Assembly (NCBI GenBank): GCA_902801515.1
Contig: CADCII010000003.1
Span: 1-64,000 of the forward strand
DNA from: an uncultured Lachnospiraceae bacterium
Lineage (GTDB): Bacteria > Bacillota > Clostridia > Lachnospirales > Lachnospiraceae
Direction of reading: 5' to 3'
Length of the DNA stretch: 64,000 bases
Each line of letters begins with the position of its first letter. Position 1 is the first letter of the stretch. Below are positions 1-9,883 of this stretch, in pieces. Below the pieces are notes generated by a model. The model was not told the origin of the DNA. It saw only the letters and a list, made by a program, of their open reading frames with translations, and ran no database searches. Made by a program: the position numbers and the translations under genes.

Positions 1-2492
1 ATCTTCTGGCAGGAGGGATGCGTTACCGCGATATCGCTGTTGTCTGCGGAAGCCTGAAGGATTATTCGGAATACATAAAAAGGGTGTTCGATACCTATGA
101 GATTCCTTATTTCATTGACAGATCGTCTTCGGTGATCCTTAATCCCGCGTTTGAATTCGTGGAGAGCTGCATCGACGTTCTGGAGAAGAACTATTCCTAT
201 GAGAGTGTCATGAGACTCATACGTACCGGCCTGGTTCCGGGGGCAGTGAGCAAAGAAGCGGATCTTCTGGAGAATTATCTGCTCGCAGCCGGAATCCGCG
301 GAAGAAAGGCCTGGAGCAGTTCATTTACCAGACAGACCAAGAATGGCGATGAAGCGCTTCGCCTGGCGGCTGAGAGCGTGAGGGGCGTATTTATGGAAAA
401 GTTCCTCCCCTTTGACGAAGTGATGAAGAAGGGGAAGGCTCCGCTCAGAGAGAGGGCTGCCGCTCTGTGGCAGTTTATACTTGACTGTGATATTCCCGGA
501 AAGATGATGCAGTACAGGGATGCATGCGCGGAAGACGGAAGAGAGGACAGAGCTGCAGAATATGACCAGGTGATCCGGGTGATTGCCGGTGTTCTGGATG
601 AAGCGGCAGGACTGATCGGGGATGAAGCTGTGACCAGGAAGCAGTTCATGGATATCCTCAGGGCAGGCTTCTCAGAGGCAAAGATCGGAGTCATTCCGCC
701 GGGGATCGATGAGGTTCATGTCGGGGATCTCCAGAGGACAAGGCTTGAGCATATTAAGGCGGTACTGTTCCTCGGTCTGAATGACGGATTTGTCCCCCAG
801 AGGAAAATAAAGGGCGGCGTCCTGAACGACATGGAGCGGGAAACCCTGAAGAAAAGGAATGTAAAGCTGGCGCCAACCGCCAGGGAAGATGCCAATATCC
901 AGCAGTTCTACCTGTATCTGACGCTGACCAAGCCGTCGGATCTGCTTGTGCTGTCCTGGTCAGAGGCTGACAGGAAAGGAACCGAGATGAGATGCGCGCC
1001 TGTCGTGAGTACGATCCGCAGACTGTTTCCGGCGTGCGGACTTGTCCCTGCGGCATCGGAAGATCCCTATTATGCTGTCACATCAAGAAAGACAGGCCTG
1101 GGTGTTCTTGCGGGCGGAATCTCCGACTGGCTTTACAGTGATGAAGAGACAGCCTGCCGCAGAGAAGGAAAACTGAGAGAACTGCTGAAGATCTATGACG
1201 AGACACCGGACGAATGGCAGAAGACAGTATCCGCACTGTTTGATGCTGCCCGCGGCAGGGATATCCCATCTTCCATCGATGCTCAGACTGCGCTGCAGCT
1301 GTATGGAAATGTTCTCCACGGCAGCATTACCAGGCTGGAAGAGTTTGCCGGCTGCCCGTTCAGGCAGTTTGTTGATTACGGGCTGAAACTGAAAGAGCGG
1401 GAAGAGTATTCCATAGAGAGTATGGATACAGGTAATCTGCTCCATGCTTCGATCGAGATCTTTTCAAGAAGGATGAAGAACAACCCGGAAGGCTATACCT
1501 GGGATTCCATCCCGGATGATGTGAGAGACAAATGGGCTCAGGAAGCACTGACAGAAGCCCTTGGGGATCGCGGCATGCAGCTGTATCAGGATTCACACAG
1601 GGGCATGAATACGATGGAACGGTGCCGGATGGTCGTGAAACGGTCTGTCCGGACGATCCAGGCTCAGGTGCGCCGGGGGATGTTTGTGCCGGCAAGATTC
1701 GAGGTGGCATTTAATTCGGGAGATGAGATGACCGGCATCGGGGAACTTCCCGGCGGCGCGAAGCTCCAGCTTCGGGGAAGGATCGACCGGATCGATGAAT
1801 GTGTGGATGAAGAGAACGGGAAGGTGTATGTGAAGGTGATCGATTACAAGTCATCTGAAACAAAGCCGGACCTCGACAGTTTTATAGATGGTGAACAGCT
1901 CCAGCTGGTCGTGTATATGGATGCTGCCGCAAGGATGGAGCAGCAGGCGCACAGCGGCAGGAGCATTGTCTGCGCGGGACTGTTCTACTATGCGATGCAG
2001 GATCCGATTCTGAAAAGCGACAAGGCTGGTGATGATCCTGAGAAAGCGATGCTACGGGAGACAAGAGTCGAGGGCCTTCTGAATGCAGACCCGGATGTGC
2101 TCCAGAAACTGGATAAGACACTGGGTCCGAAGGTTAAGTCCCTTGTCATTCCTGCGGAAATGAATAATGACGGTAGTCTGAAAAAAAACAACAACGCACT
2201 TGCCACGGAACAGATCGATGAACTCAGGAAGTATTCCAGGGTAAAGATGAGGCAGATTGCAGCATCGATCCTGGATGGCGAGATACGGCCTGCTCCTTCC
2301 AGGCGATCCGGGAAAACCGCATGCACATTCTGTGATTACGGCGATATCTGTCATTTTAACGCCCGTGAGAGAGGGATGGAGTTCAACGAGAGAGAAAAAA
2401 GGGAAGAAGCACAGAAGTGGTCTGTCATCAGGAATGCGATCCATCCTGAAGGCGAAGGCGCGGAAGAGACCGGAGGTACAGAGAATGGCTGA
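1..2492 (+). CDS. addB: AddB, ATP-dependent helicase/nuclease subunit B (5'-truncated by window)
   Basis: C-terminal part of AddB, which with AddA resects double-strand DNA ends and hands them to RecA. The frame is already open at base 3 and starts mid-domain (RYRDIAVVCGS), so the N-terminal part of what is normally a protein of about 1,150 residues lies outside the window. Visible are the RecB-type nuclease motif VIDYKSS (bases 1836-1856) followed by QLQLVVYMDAA, and the cysteines of the family's 4Fe-4S clamp: one in AGCPFRQF (codon at 1353) and a CxxCxxxxxC group (codons at 2322, 2331 and 2349). The nuclease domain therefore looks intact. The stop overlaps the addA start by 8 bp (ATGGCTGA), which implies translational coupling. 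Confidence 0.95.
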   Translation, partial: LLAGGMRYRDIAVVCGSLKDYSEYIKRVFDTYEIPYFIDRSSSVILNPAFEFVESCIDVLEKNYSYESVMRLIRTGLVPGAVSKEADLLENYLLAAGIRGRKAWSSSFTRQTKNGDEALRLAAESVRGVFMEKFLPFDEVMKKGKAPLRERAAALWQFILDCDIPGKMMQYRDACAEDGREDRAAEYDQVIRVIAGVLDEAAGLIGDEAVTRKQFMDILRAGFSEAKIGVIPPGIDEVHVGDLQRTRLEHIKAVLFLGLNDGFVPQRKIKGGVLNDMERETLKKRNVKLAPTAREDANIQQFYLYLTLTKPSDLLVLSWSEADRKGTEMRCAPVVSTIRRLFPACGLVPAASEDPYYAVTSRKTGLGVLAGGISDWLYSDEETACRREGKLRELLKIYDETPDEWQKTVSALFDAARGRDIPSSIDAQTALQLYGNVLHGSITRLEEFAGCPFRQFVDYGLKLKEREEYSIESMDTGNLLHASIEIFSRRMKNNPEGYTWDSIPDDVRDKWAQEALTEALGDRGMQLYQDSHRGMNTMERCRMVVKRSVRTIQAQVRRGMFVPARFEVAFNSGDEMTGIGELPGGAKLQLRGRIDRIDECVDEENGKVYVKVIDYKSSETKPDLDSFIDGEQLQLVVYMDAAARMEQQAHSGRSIVCAGLFYYAMQDPILKSDKAGDDPEKAMLRETRVEGLLNADPDVLQKLDKTLGPKVKSLVIPAEMNNDGSLKKNNNALATEQIDELRKYSRVKMRQIAASILDGEIRPAPSRRSGKTACTFCDYGDICHFNARERGMEFNEREKREEAQKWSVIRNAIHPEGEGAEETGGTENG

Positions 2493-5400
2493 GAATGTAA
2501 AATGGACAGCTGAGCAGCGGAGTGTGATCGATTCCAGAGATCAGTCGCTGCTTGTAAGTGCCGCCGCCGGCAGCGGAAAGACAGCCGTACTGGTGCAGAG
2601 AATCCTGGACCAGATCATGGATCGAGCTCATCCTGTCGAGATCGACAGGATGCTGATCGTTACCTTCACCAACGCAGCTGCCATGCAGCTTCGCGAAAAG
2701 ATCAGGAGCAGACTTGAGGAGGTGCAGGATGAGGCTTCGGCAGCAGGTGATGAGAGGACCATGGACACAGCCTCCAGGCAGCTTTCGCTTCTTGCCGGAG
2801 ACCATATAGAGACGATTGACCGGTTCTGCAAAGAGGTGGTGCTGGATCACGCATCTTTGATCGGGATCGATCCTTCCTTCAGGATCGGTGATGACGGGGA
2901 ATTAAAACTGCTGCAGTCGGACGCGGCGGCACAGGTGATCGAAGAGGCGTACGCAAATGAAGACGCGAAGTGGGCAGAGGATTACAGGGCCTTTTCGCAG
3001 TTGTATGCTCCGGGCAAAACAGACAGAAAACTGGAGGATCTGATCCTGCGGTTTTACAGATTCTCCCAGTCCCATGCATTTCCGAAGATCTGGAGACGGG
3101 AGTGCGCTCTGAACTACAGCGGCGATGCTTGCGGAAGTGAGTGGATGAAGAGTTTCCTCTCCACGGTGCAGATGACGGTCAGGGAATTCCACGCCATGCA
3201 CCGGAGTGCAATGGATGTCTGCAGGCAGATCGACGGTCCCGCTCATTATCTGGAAGCGATGGAGGATGATGAACGGATACTCAACGCCCTGGAGAACTGT
3301 ACTGAGGCAGAAGAATACCGCAGGATCCTGTCGGGGATTACGTGGACGAAACTGAAAGGCGCGAAGAAGAACGGACCCTGTTTTGATCCGGCAAAGCAGG
3401 AATATGTGAAGTCAGCCCGGGATAAGGTAAAAGACGGGTTGAAGGCGATGTATAAGAAGATTTTCCCGCTTCCGGAGGAGGATATTGATCTTCTGCGGAA
3501 CAAGACAGCCCGGTATATGGATGTCCTTGCCGATCTGACGGATGCCTTTGAGGATACATTTTCTCGGATGAAGAGGGACCGGAACATCGCGGACTTTTCC
3601 GATGTTGCCCATAATGCACTGAGGATCCTGATTCAGACCGATGAGAACGGCGCCCCTCTGAAAAATGAAGACGGCGGTTTTGTTCCGACTCAGACGGCGC
3701 TGGAATATGCCGATTATTATGACCAGATCTATATCGATGAATACCAGGATTCCAATCCGGTCCAGGAGCTTCTGCTGTGGAGTGTTTCAAAGGAGCCGCG
3801 CGGAGAACAGAACCGGTTTATGGTCGGTGATGTCAAGCAGAGCATCTACAGGTTCCGCATGGCTGATCCTGAGATCTTTAACGAGAAGGCACAGTCCTGG
3901 TCTTCGGACACTGAGGCTGCGGAGAGAAGAATCGACCTTCATGCGAATTTCAGGAGCAGGAAATATGTTATCGATGCAGTCAATCTGATCTTCAGGCAGA
4001 TCATGCGGCAGGAGGTCGGGGGTATTGAGTATGACGACAGAGAAGAGCTAAGACCCGGATACCCATATCCGGATGAACCTCAGGATATGGTGCCGGAGCT
4101 TTTGCTGGCTGAGAAAGAAGATTTTCCGGACGCGGGAGACAAGATCAGTGCTGAGGCGCAGATGGTTGCCCGCAGGATCCTTTCCATGGCCGGAAAGATG
4201 AAGATCTACGACAAGGAGACGGCGGAGTACAGGCCTGTCACGTATGGGGATATTACCATCCTTCTGCGCACATCGGGAGAATATGCACAGACCTTCGCCA
4301 GAGTACTGTCAGATCACGGCATACCCAGCCGCTCTGGAGCCAATACAGGGTATTTTGACGCGGCAGAGGTCAGGACGATCCTCTCATATCTGAAGATACT
4401 GGATAACCCTAGGCAGGATATCCCGCTCGCCGCAGCCCTCCGCTCCGGGATAGGAGGACTGGATGACAGGGAACTTGCTCAGATACGCTCGTGCAGCAAG
4501 GATACTTCATTTTACGACAGCGTCCTGCGGTATATGGAATGCGGAGAGGATGAGAATCTTCTCAGAAAACTTGAAAGATTCCTGACCATGACAAAGTCGC
4601 TTCGCACATATGTGAAAGATACGCCCATCCATATCCTTCTGTGGAAGATCTTCGATGAGACCGGCTATGCGGATATGATCCTCGCTTCAGAAGGCGGCAG
4701 ACAGAAAAGAGCGAACCTTGATCTGCTGGTGGACAAGGCAATCGCCTATGAGGAGACCAGTTACCGCGGACTGTTTCATTTTGTAAGATATATCGAAAAA
4801 CTCAGAAAGGGTGAGATGGATTTCGGTCTTGCCGAGAGCCCGGGCGAAAACGGCAATGAAGTCCGGATCATGACGATGCACGCCAGCAAGGGACTGGAGT
4901 TTCCGGTCACATTCGTCAGCGGTCTGGCCAAACATATAAACCGGACGGATTCAGATGCACAGTTTGTGTTAAACGCGGATCTCGGTGCCGGTATAGACTA
5001 TGTAGATGAGGATCTGCGTGTCAGGACGCCCAACCGGATCAGGAGTGTGATCTCGGACCGGATCCGTTCGGATTCCGTCGGTGAGGAACTGCGTGTCCTC
5101 TATGTCGCGATGACCAGAGCGGAGCAGAAACTGATCCTCACAGCCTGTGTGGATGACAGGGCAGATTACCTGAAGAAGGCTGCGCTGCAGCGTGCGGTAA
5201 CCGAAGAAAAGTATCCTTCCACTATGATCCTGCAGACAAAGTGTATGCTTGAATGGGTAATCTGGGGGCTGATACGCCACGGTGCAGAGAGTGATTTCTT
5301 TGATGACGGGAGATGGGAACTGTCGCAGGCACCTGACAGCCCTGTGAGGGATCTTGAAGGACGGGTTAAGATCATAACCGGCAAGGAGATCGTAACTGAC

Positions 5401-6327
5401 GCGGCAGTCAGCTCACTGGTGAATATCAGGCGTGTAGAGGATCTCCTGCGCAATGGGAGCACAGAGGTAAATGATGAGAAACTCAGGGAGCGTCTGGCAG
5501 GAGTGCTGGCACAGCATTACGGATATGAGGATTCTGCCGGCATGCCTGGCAAGCTGTCTGTATCTGAACTGAAACATGCCGCTTATGAAGCAGAGATGGA
5601 GCGCCTTGAGGAAGAGAGAGACTCCGTGCGTCTTGAGGAGATCACCGGCTGGGAAACTGCCGGGGGGACCGCTGACGCTTCCGACAGCAGTGCGGAAGGA
5701 ACAGGTACCGCCGGGAGTGGTGCGGAAGGAACCGGCACCGCCGTCAAGGCAGATATCCCCGTTCCGGCGTTCCTGCAGGAGAGCCGGGAGGGCGGTCTGT
5801 CCGGAACCGCAAGAGGTACAGCGTACCATGAAGTTCTGGCGGCTGCTGATTTTGCTTCGGATCCGTGGCCTGGACAGGTCGCTGCACAGTTGGAAACAAT
5901 GGTCAAGTGTGATAGAATCCAGAAAGACGAGGCACAAAGTGTAGATCCTGGTAAGATCGAGAGATTCCTTAAGTCGGATCTTGCCGCCCGCATGCGGCAG
6001 GCGCAGCGCGCAGGCAGACTGTGGCGGGAGCAGCCGTTTGTCATTGGTATGCGCGGGGATGAGATCCGTGATGACTGGAGCCGGGATGAGACGGTCCTGA
6101 TCCAGGGGATCATTGACGCCTTCTTTATAGAAAATGAAAACATTATTCTGATTGACTACAAGACAGACGTGGCACAGCCGGGCGATGAGCAGAGTCTTGT
6201 GAACCGCTACCGGAAACAGTTTGAACTGTACCAGAAAGCGCTGGAGAAACTTCTGGGCAGAAATGTCACTGAAGGCTGGCTCTATTCGCTGAGCCTGGGC
6301 AGGGCGGTCAGCGTACCGCTGTCATGA
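2485..6327 (+). CDS. addA: AddA, ATP-dependent helicase/nuclease subunit A
   Basis: UvrD-type 3'-5' helicase plus RecB-type nuclease, partner of AddB in recombinational repair. The ATG at 2485 gives 1,280 residues beginning MAENVKWTAEQ, the usual family start. A longer upstream frame runs inside addB and has no family-like N-terminus. Walker A is AAAGSGKT (residues 26-33), the DEYQDSNP motif marks Walker B, LYVAMTRAEQK is helicase motif VI, and ILIDYKTD is the C-terminal nuclease motif. A Gly/Ser/Thr/Glu-rich linker with the repeated word EGTGTA (about bases 5690-5745) joins helicase and nuclease parts; this looks like a lineage-specific spacer. It overlaps addB and is followed 37 bp later by the YfhO-MurB frame. 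Confidence 0.96.
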   Translation: MAENVKWTAEQRSVIDSRDQSLLVSAAAGSGKTAVLVQRILDQIMDRAHPVEIDRMLIVTFTNAAAMQLREKIRSRLEEVQDEASAAGDERTMDTASRQLSLLAGDHIETIDRFCKEVVLDHASLIGIDPSFRIGDDGELKLLQSDAAAQVIEEAYANEDAKWAEDYRAFSQLYAPGKTDRKLEDLILRFYRFSQSHAFPKIWRRECALNYSGDACGSEWMKSFLSTVQMTVREFHAMHRSAMDVCRQIDGPAHYLEAMEDDERILNALENCTEAEEYRRILSGITWTKLKGAKKNGPCFDPAKQEYVKSARDKVKDGLKAMYKKIFPLPEEDIDLLRNKTARYMDVLADLTDAFEDTFSRMKRDRNIADFSDVAHNALRILIQTDENGAPLKNEDGGFVPTQTALEYADYYDQIYIDEYQDSNPVQELLLWSVSKEPRGEQNRFMVGDVKQSIYRFRMADPEIFNEKAQSWSSDTEAAERRIDLHANFRSRKYVIDAVNLIFRQIMRQEVGGIEYDDREELRPGYPYPDEPQDMVPELLLAEKEDFPDAGDKISAEAQMVARRILSMAGKMKIYDKETAEYRPVTYGDITILLRTSGEYAQTFARVLSDHGIPSRSGANTGYFDAAEVRTILSYLKILDNPRQDIPLAAALRSGIGGLDDRELAQIRSCSKDTSFYDSVLRYMECGEDENLLRKLERFLTMTKSLRTYVKDTPIHILLWKIFDETGYADMILASEGGRQKRANLDLLVDKAIAYEETSYRGLFHFVRYIEKLRKGEMDFGLAESPGENGNEVRIMTMHASKGLEFPVTFVSGLAKHINRTDSDAQFVLNADLGAGIDYVDEDLRVRTPNRIRSVISDRIRSDSVGEELRVLYVAMTRAEQKLILTACVDDRADYLKKAALQRAVTEEKYPSTMILQTKCMLEWVIWGLIRHGAESDFFDDGRWELSQAPDSPVRDLEGRVKIITGKEIVTDAAVSSLVNIRRVEDLLRNGSTEVNDEKLRERLAGVLAQHYGYEDSAGMPGKLSVSELKHAAYEAEMERLEEERDSVRLEEITGWETAGGTADASDSSAEGTGTAGSGAEGTGTAVKADIPVPAFLQESREGGLSGTARGTAYHEVLAAADFASDPWPGQVAAQLETMVKCDRIQKDEAQSVDPGKIERFLKSDLAARMRQAQRAGRLWREQPFVIGMRGDEIRDDWSRDETVLIQGIIDAFFIENENIILIDYKTDVAQPGDEQSLVNRYRKQFELYQKALEKLLGRNVTEGWLYSLSLGRAVSVPLS

Positions 6328-6364
6328 TATCAGGTATAAAAGACAGTAATAAACAGGATCAATT

Positions 6365-9300
6365 ATGGCTATACAGGCAAAAAAGAATCGTTCAGGTGCT
6401 GGATATTTCTGGGCGGGGTTTCTGATCCCGACTCTTATTGCGGGAATCGGTTTTTATCTGATCGGAGTCTGGCCGTCAGGAGACGGGACTGTACTTATCA
6501 TTGACTCTCTGCATCAGTATCTCCCGTTCTACACGGATTTTCATGAGAAACTGAGATCCGGCCAGGGACTCCTGTATTCTTTCTCTGCCGGCCTGGGCTA
6601 CAATTTCTGGGCGACGTACGCATATTATCTGGCAAGCCCTCTCAACTTCCTGATTGCCCTGGTACCGAAGGCGAATGTCTGTGATTTCATGGATCTGATG
6701 ATCCTTCTGAAGATAGGGTTGTGCGGGGGTACATTTTCCTGGTATATACATCAGCGCAATACCAGAGCGGTGGCACTTCCTGCCGCGTTTGGCAGCATGT
6801 TCGCACTGAGCAGTTTTGTGATCGGCTATTACTTTAACCTGATGTGGCTTGATTCGATCGCAATGCTTCCGCTGATCAGCTGCGGGATCGAGAGGATCTG
6901 CGGAATCGGCCGGGACAGACGCCTGAGCGGCGACTCTGACGGGAGGCTGTACGGCCTTGCCCTTGCATGCGGGATCTGGTGCAACTACTACATCGGATTT
7001 ATGCTGTGCATCTATGCAGTGTTTTATTTCCTGGTGTGTCTCATTATTGCCGGGAAGTGCAGACCGGTCCTGCTTGTAAAGAGAACCGTACGCTTTGCCT
7101 GGTTTTCTCTGCTGGGCGGTGGGATCGGAGCAGTGGTACTGCTTCCGGCGTACCGCGCTCTGACAATATCAGAGTCCATGCAGAGTAACAGCTTCCCAAA
7201 AGTACTGGATTTCTATGACAGTCTGATGGACATGGTGCTTACTCATTTCGCAGGGATCAGGCCCATCAATATCGCAAGTACCCAGGTTGGCCTGAACGCT
7301 TACTGTGGTGTATCAGTCCTGATCCTGGTATTGCTGTTTGCGCTTGACAGGAGCATAGCACTCAGGGAGAGACTGGCCAGGCTGGCTCTGGCGGGATTTC
7401 TCCTTCTGAGTTTTTCCCTCAGACCGCTGAACTATATCTGGCACGGATTCCATCAGCAGAACGGACTTCCGAACCGGTTTGCTTTTATCTATATAGCGGT
7501 CATACTGACGATGTCTTTCGATGCACTGAAGAATCTGAAGAAAACATCCGTGTGGAGAGTGCTTGTGGCGGGAGTGATCCCCATTGCCGGAGCACTGGTC
7601 CTGTTCATCGGGAATTACGCAAGAGACTTTGAAGACAAAGAGTATCCGGCATACGTATATCTGATCACTGTCGGATTACTGTGCGGGTATTGCCTGCTGC
7701 TGCTCGTGACAAGGCTTACCGGATTCACCAGGCAGGGAGCAGCTTTTCTGCTTGCAGTGCTCTGCTCGCTCGAAGCCGGCGCGAGCGCCGTGTATGGGAT
7801 CATCTGCAATGATTCGGTGACCCGCTCGATCTACCTGGATGACCAGAAGTCGTACAGGGAACTGATGTCGCAGATCGGAGACACAGACTGGTACCGTTCA
7901 GAGGTGGACGCCCAGCGGATGAGGAACGTCACTCTGTTCTGCGGCGGTAATTCCGTTGTGATGTTCAACTCTACCATGCAGCAGTCCGTCACTAAATTCT
8001 GTGACGCGATCGGGATGGAGGCCAGAACGAACAAGAACGGTTACAACGGCGTCACGAAGCTGATGAACGATGTGTTCGGGATCCGCTATGTGCTGAGTGC
8101 GAACGGAACAGGCAGCAGTCTGTACGGCTTTCCCGAAGTGGCCTCGGACAGTAATCTTAAGGTCTATAAAAATGAAGACGCTCTGCCTCTGGGGTTCCTG
8201 GTCAATGATACGATCACTCAGTGGGATACGACAACGGGAACTCCCATCGATGTGCAGGATTCATTTGTGACACTCGCAACAGGCCATGAACCGATCTATA
8301 CGCTGGACCGTTATCTGGATCTTGAGAGCGGTACTGAGAACGGAATCATCATACCTGAGGGCAAGCAGGTGTATGTATACCTGGCGAACCGTGTCAAGGA
8401 GCTGAGGCTTAAGACGCCGGAGTATTCCAAAACATACAGCACCTACACGGACCATCTGTATGTGATCGATGCATGTGATGATAAGTATGACGCCGACCTG
8501 ACAGCAACGCTCAGCGGAGACGGTCTTCAGAAGGCAGTCATCTATACCTGCCCGGATGCACTGGAGAAGGAAGTCAGGGATGAACTCGCGAAGACTCCTC
8601 TGGAAAACGTAACTGCCAGGGGAAGAAAACTTACCGGAACGATCCGCGCGGACAGGGACGGGGAACTGCTGATCACGATTCCGTATGACAGGAACTGGAC
8701 CTGCCGTGTTGATGGAAAGGTCACACAGGCAGACTGTATCGGAAATGCCCTTATGGGGATTGCGCTTACGGCCGGAGATCATGAGATCGCGCTGTCTTAC
8801 ATGCCGGACGGGATGAAGACAGGAGCTGCGGCAAGCATCCTGTGCGCTGTCCTTATGGTCATTTCCTGTATTCTGGAAGACAGACGAAGAAAAAGGGATA
8901 TAGCATTGGGAAGAGTAAGAAAAACAGATGAAGATGTGATCAATACGATCATGGATATTGCGGGCGAGGACCAGGTTCTGGAGATGGAACCGATGAAGAA
9001 GCACACCACATTCAGGATCGGCGGTCCTGCGGATCTGTTCGTGATCCCGGACAGTGAGAAATGTCTGACGAGAGTAGTGGATTACTGCAGACGGTCCGGA
9101 ACACCGTTCTATATCGTCGGAAACGGAAGCAATCTTCTGGTGTCCGACGAGGGATACCGCGGAGTGATCATCCAGATCGGACGGAATCTCTCTGATATCA
9201 CTGTGATCGGGGAACAGATCCATGCCCAGGCCGGTGCGCTGCTCTCGACTGTCGCTCACAGAGCCCTGGATGCGTCTCTTACCGGGATGGAACAGGTGTC

Positions 9301-9847
9301 CGGGATTCCCGGGACGCTGGGGGGCGCCCTGACGATGAACGCGGGAGCCTACGGCGGGGAGATGAAGGATATCACACAGGAGGTGACCGTGCTGACAGCA
9401 GACGGAAAGATCGTCACACTGAAGGCGCAGGATCTGCAGTTCGGTTACAGGACGAGCATTATCCAGAAAGAGAACATGATCGTTCTTTCGGCTGTGCTGA
9501 AGCTTCAGTCAGGAGACAGGGACAAGATTCAGGAGACGATGAATGAACTGCGGGGAAGAAGGCAGGAAAAACAGCCTCTGGATTTGCCAAGTGCGGGCTC
9601 AACATTCAAACGGCCTGAAGGTTATTTTGCCGGAGCTCTGATCGATGAAGCGGGACTTCGCGGATATCGTGTGGGCGGTGCCCAGGTGTCGGAGAAACAC
9701 TGCGGATTCGTTGTCAATAAAGGCGGCGCGACTGCTGCGGATGTGCGGAAACTGATCGATGATGTGAAGCAGATCGTGTATGATGATTCCGGAGTTATCC
9801 TGGAACCTGAAGTGAGGATGCTCGGGTTTGACGGTGATAAGACCTGA
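6365..9847 (+). CDS. murB: YfhO-family membrane protein fused in frame to MurB
   Basis: One uninterrupted frame of 1,160 residues. Residues 1-847 look like a YfhO-type polytopic membrane protein: many membrane segments, the early motif DSLHQYLPFYTDF and the pattern YSFSAGLGYNFWATYAY, a large extracytoplasmic region, and a last membrane helix near residues 818-835. In known YfhO proteins this architecture is linked to lipid-carried sugar modification of wall polymers. From about residue 848 the protein is a complete MurB, the FAD enzyme that reduces UDP-GlcNAc-enolpyruvate in peptidoglycan synthesis: HTTFRIGGPADLF, VGNGSNLLVSD, GIPGTLGGALTMNAGAYGGE and the active-site serine in SAGSTFKRP. The two are normally separate proteins. 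A TTG with its own Shine-Dalgarno lies exactly at the junction, so MurB may also be made alone. MurB then leads into rapZ, as in many Firmicutes. Confidence 0.9.
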   Translation: MAIQAKKNRSGAGYFWAGFLIPTLIAGIGFYLIGVWPSGDGTVLIIDSLHQYLPFYTDFHEKLRSGQGLLYSFSAGLGYNFWATYAYYLASPLNFLIALVPKANVCDFMDLMILLKIGLCGGTFSWYIHQRNTRAVALPAAFGSMFALSSFVIGYYFNLMWLDSIAMLPLISCGIERICGIGRDRRLSGDSDGRLYGLALACGIWCNYYIGFMLCIYAVFYFLVCLIIAGKCRPVLLVKRTVRFAWFSLLGGGIGAVVLLPAYRALTISESMQSNSFPKVLDFYDSLMDMVLTHFAGIRPINIASTQVGLNAYCGVSVLILVLLFALDRSIALRERLARLALAGFLLLSFSLRPLNYIWHGFHQQNGLPNRFAFIYIAVILTMSFDALKNLKKTSVWRVLVAGVIPIAGALVLFIGNYARDFEDKEYPAYVYLITVGLLCGYCLLLLVTRLTGFTRQGAAFLLAVLCSLEAGASAVYGIICNDSVTRSIYLDDQKSYRELMSQIGDTDWYRSEVDAQRMRNVTLFCGGNSVVMFNSTMQQSVTKFCDAIGMEARTNKNGYNGVTKLMNDVFGIRYVLSANGTGSSLYGFPEVASDSNLKVYKNEDALPLGFLVNDTITQWDTTTGTPIDVQDSFVTLATGHEPIYTLDRYLDLESGTENGIIIPEGKQVYVYLANRVKELRLKTPEYSKTYSTYTDHLYVIDACDDKYDADLTATLSGDGLQKAVIYTCPDALEKEVRDELAKTPLENVTARGRKLTGTIRADRDGELLITIPYDRNWTCRVDGKVTQADCIGNALMGIALTAGDHEIALSYMPDGMKTGAAASILCAVLMVISCILEDRRRKRDIALGRVRKTDEDVINTIMDIAGEDQVLEMEPMKKHTTFRIGGPADLFVIPDSEKCLTRVVDYCRRSGTPFYIVGNGSNLLVSDEGYRGVIIQIGRNLSDITVIGEQIHAQAGALLSTVAHRALDASLTGMEQVSGIPGTLGGALTMNAGAYGGEMKDITQEVTVLTADGKIVTLKAQDLQFGYRTSIIQKENMIVLSAVLKLQSGDRDKIQETMNELRGRRQEKQPLDLPSAGSTFKRPEGYFAGALIDEAGLRGYRVGGAQVSEKHCGFVVNKGGATAADVRKLIDDVKQIVYDDSGVILEPEVRMLGFDGDKT
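8894..8908 (+). promoter_or_regulatory. Candidate internal ribosome-binding site and TTG start for free MurB
   Basis: AGGG at 8894-8897, eight bases, then TTG at 8906, in frame with the long YfhO-MurB frame. Starting here would give a 313-residue MurB, the normal size for the family, and would leave 847 residues for YfhO, also near normal. There is no stop codon between the two parts. Whether ribosomes start here is inference. Confidence 0.45.
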
Positions 9848-9883
9848 GAGAAGCTCTGCACATTAAGACAGGGGTGACCAAGT

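Noticed and set aside
2257-2484. Longer start for addA inside addB
   Set aside because: The added 76 residues are out-of-frame addB sequence; AddA proteins begin near WTAEQ, given by the ATG at 2485.
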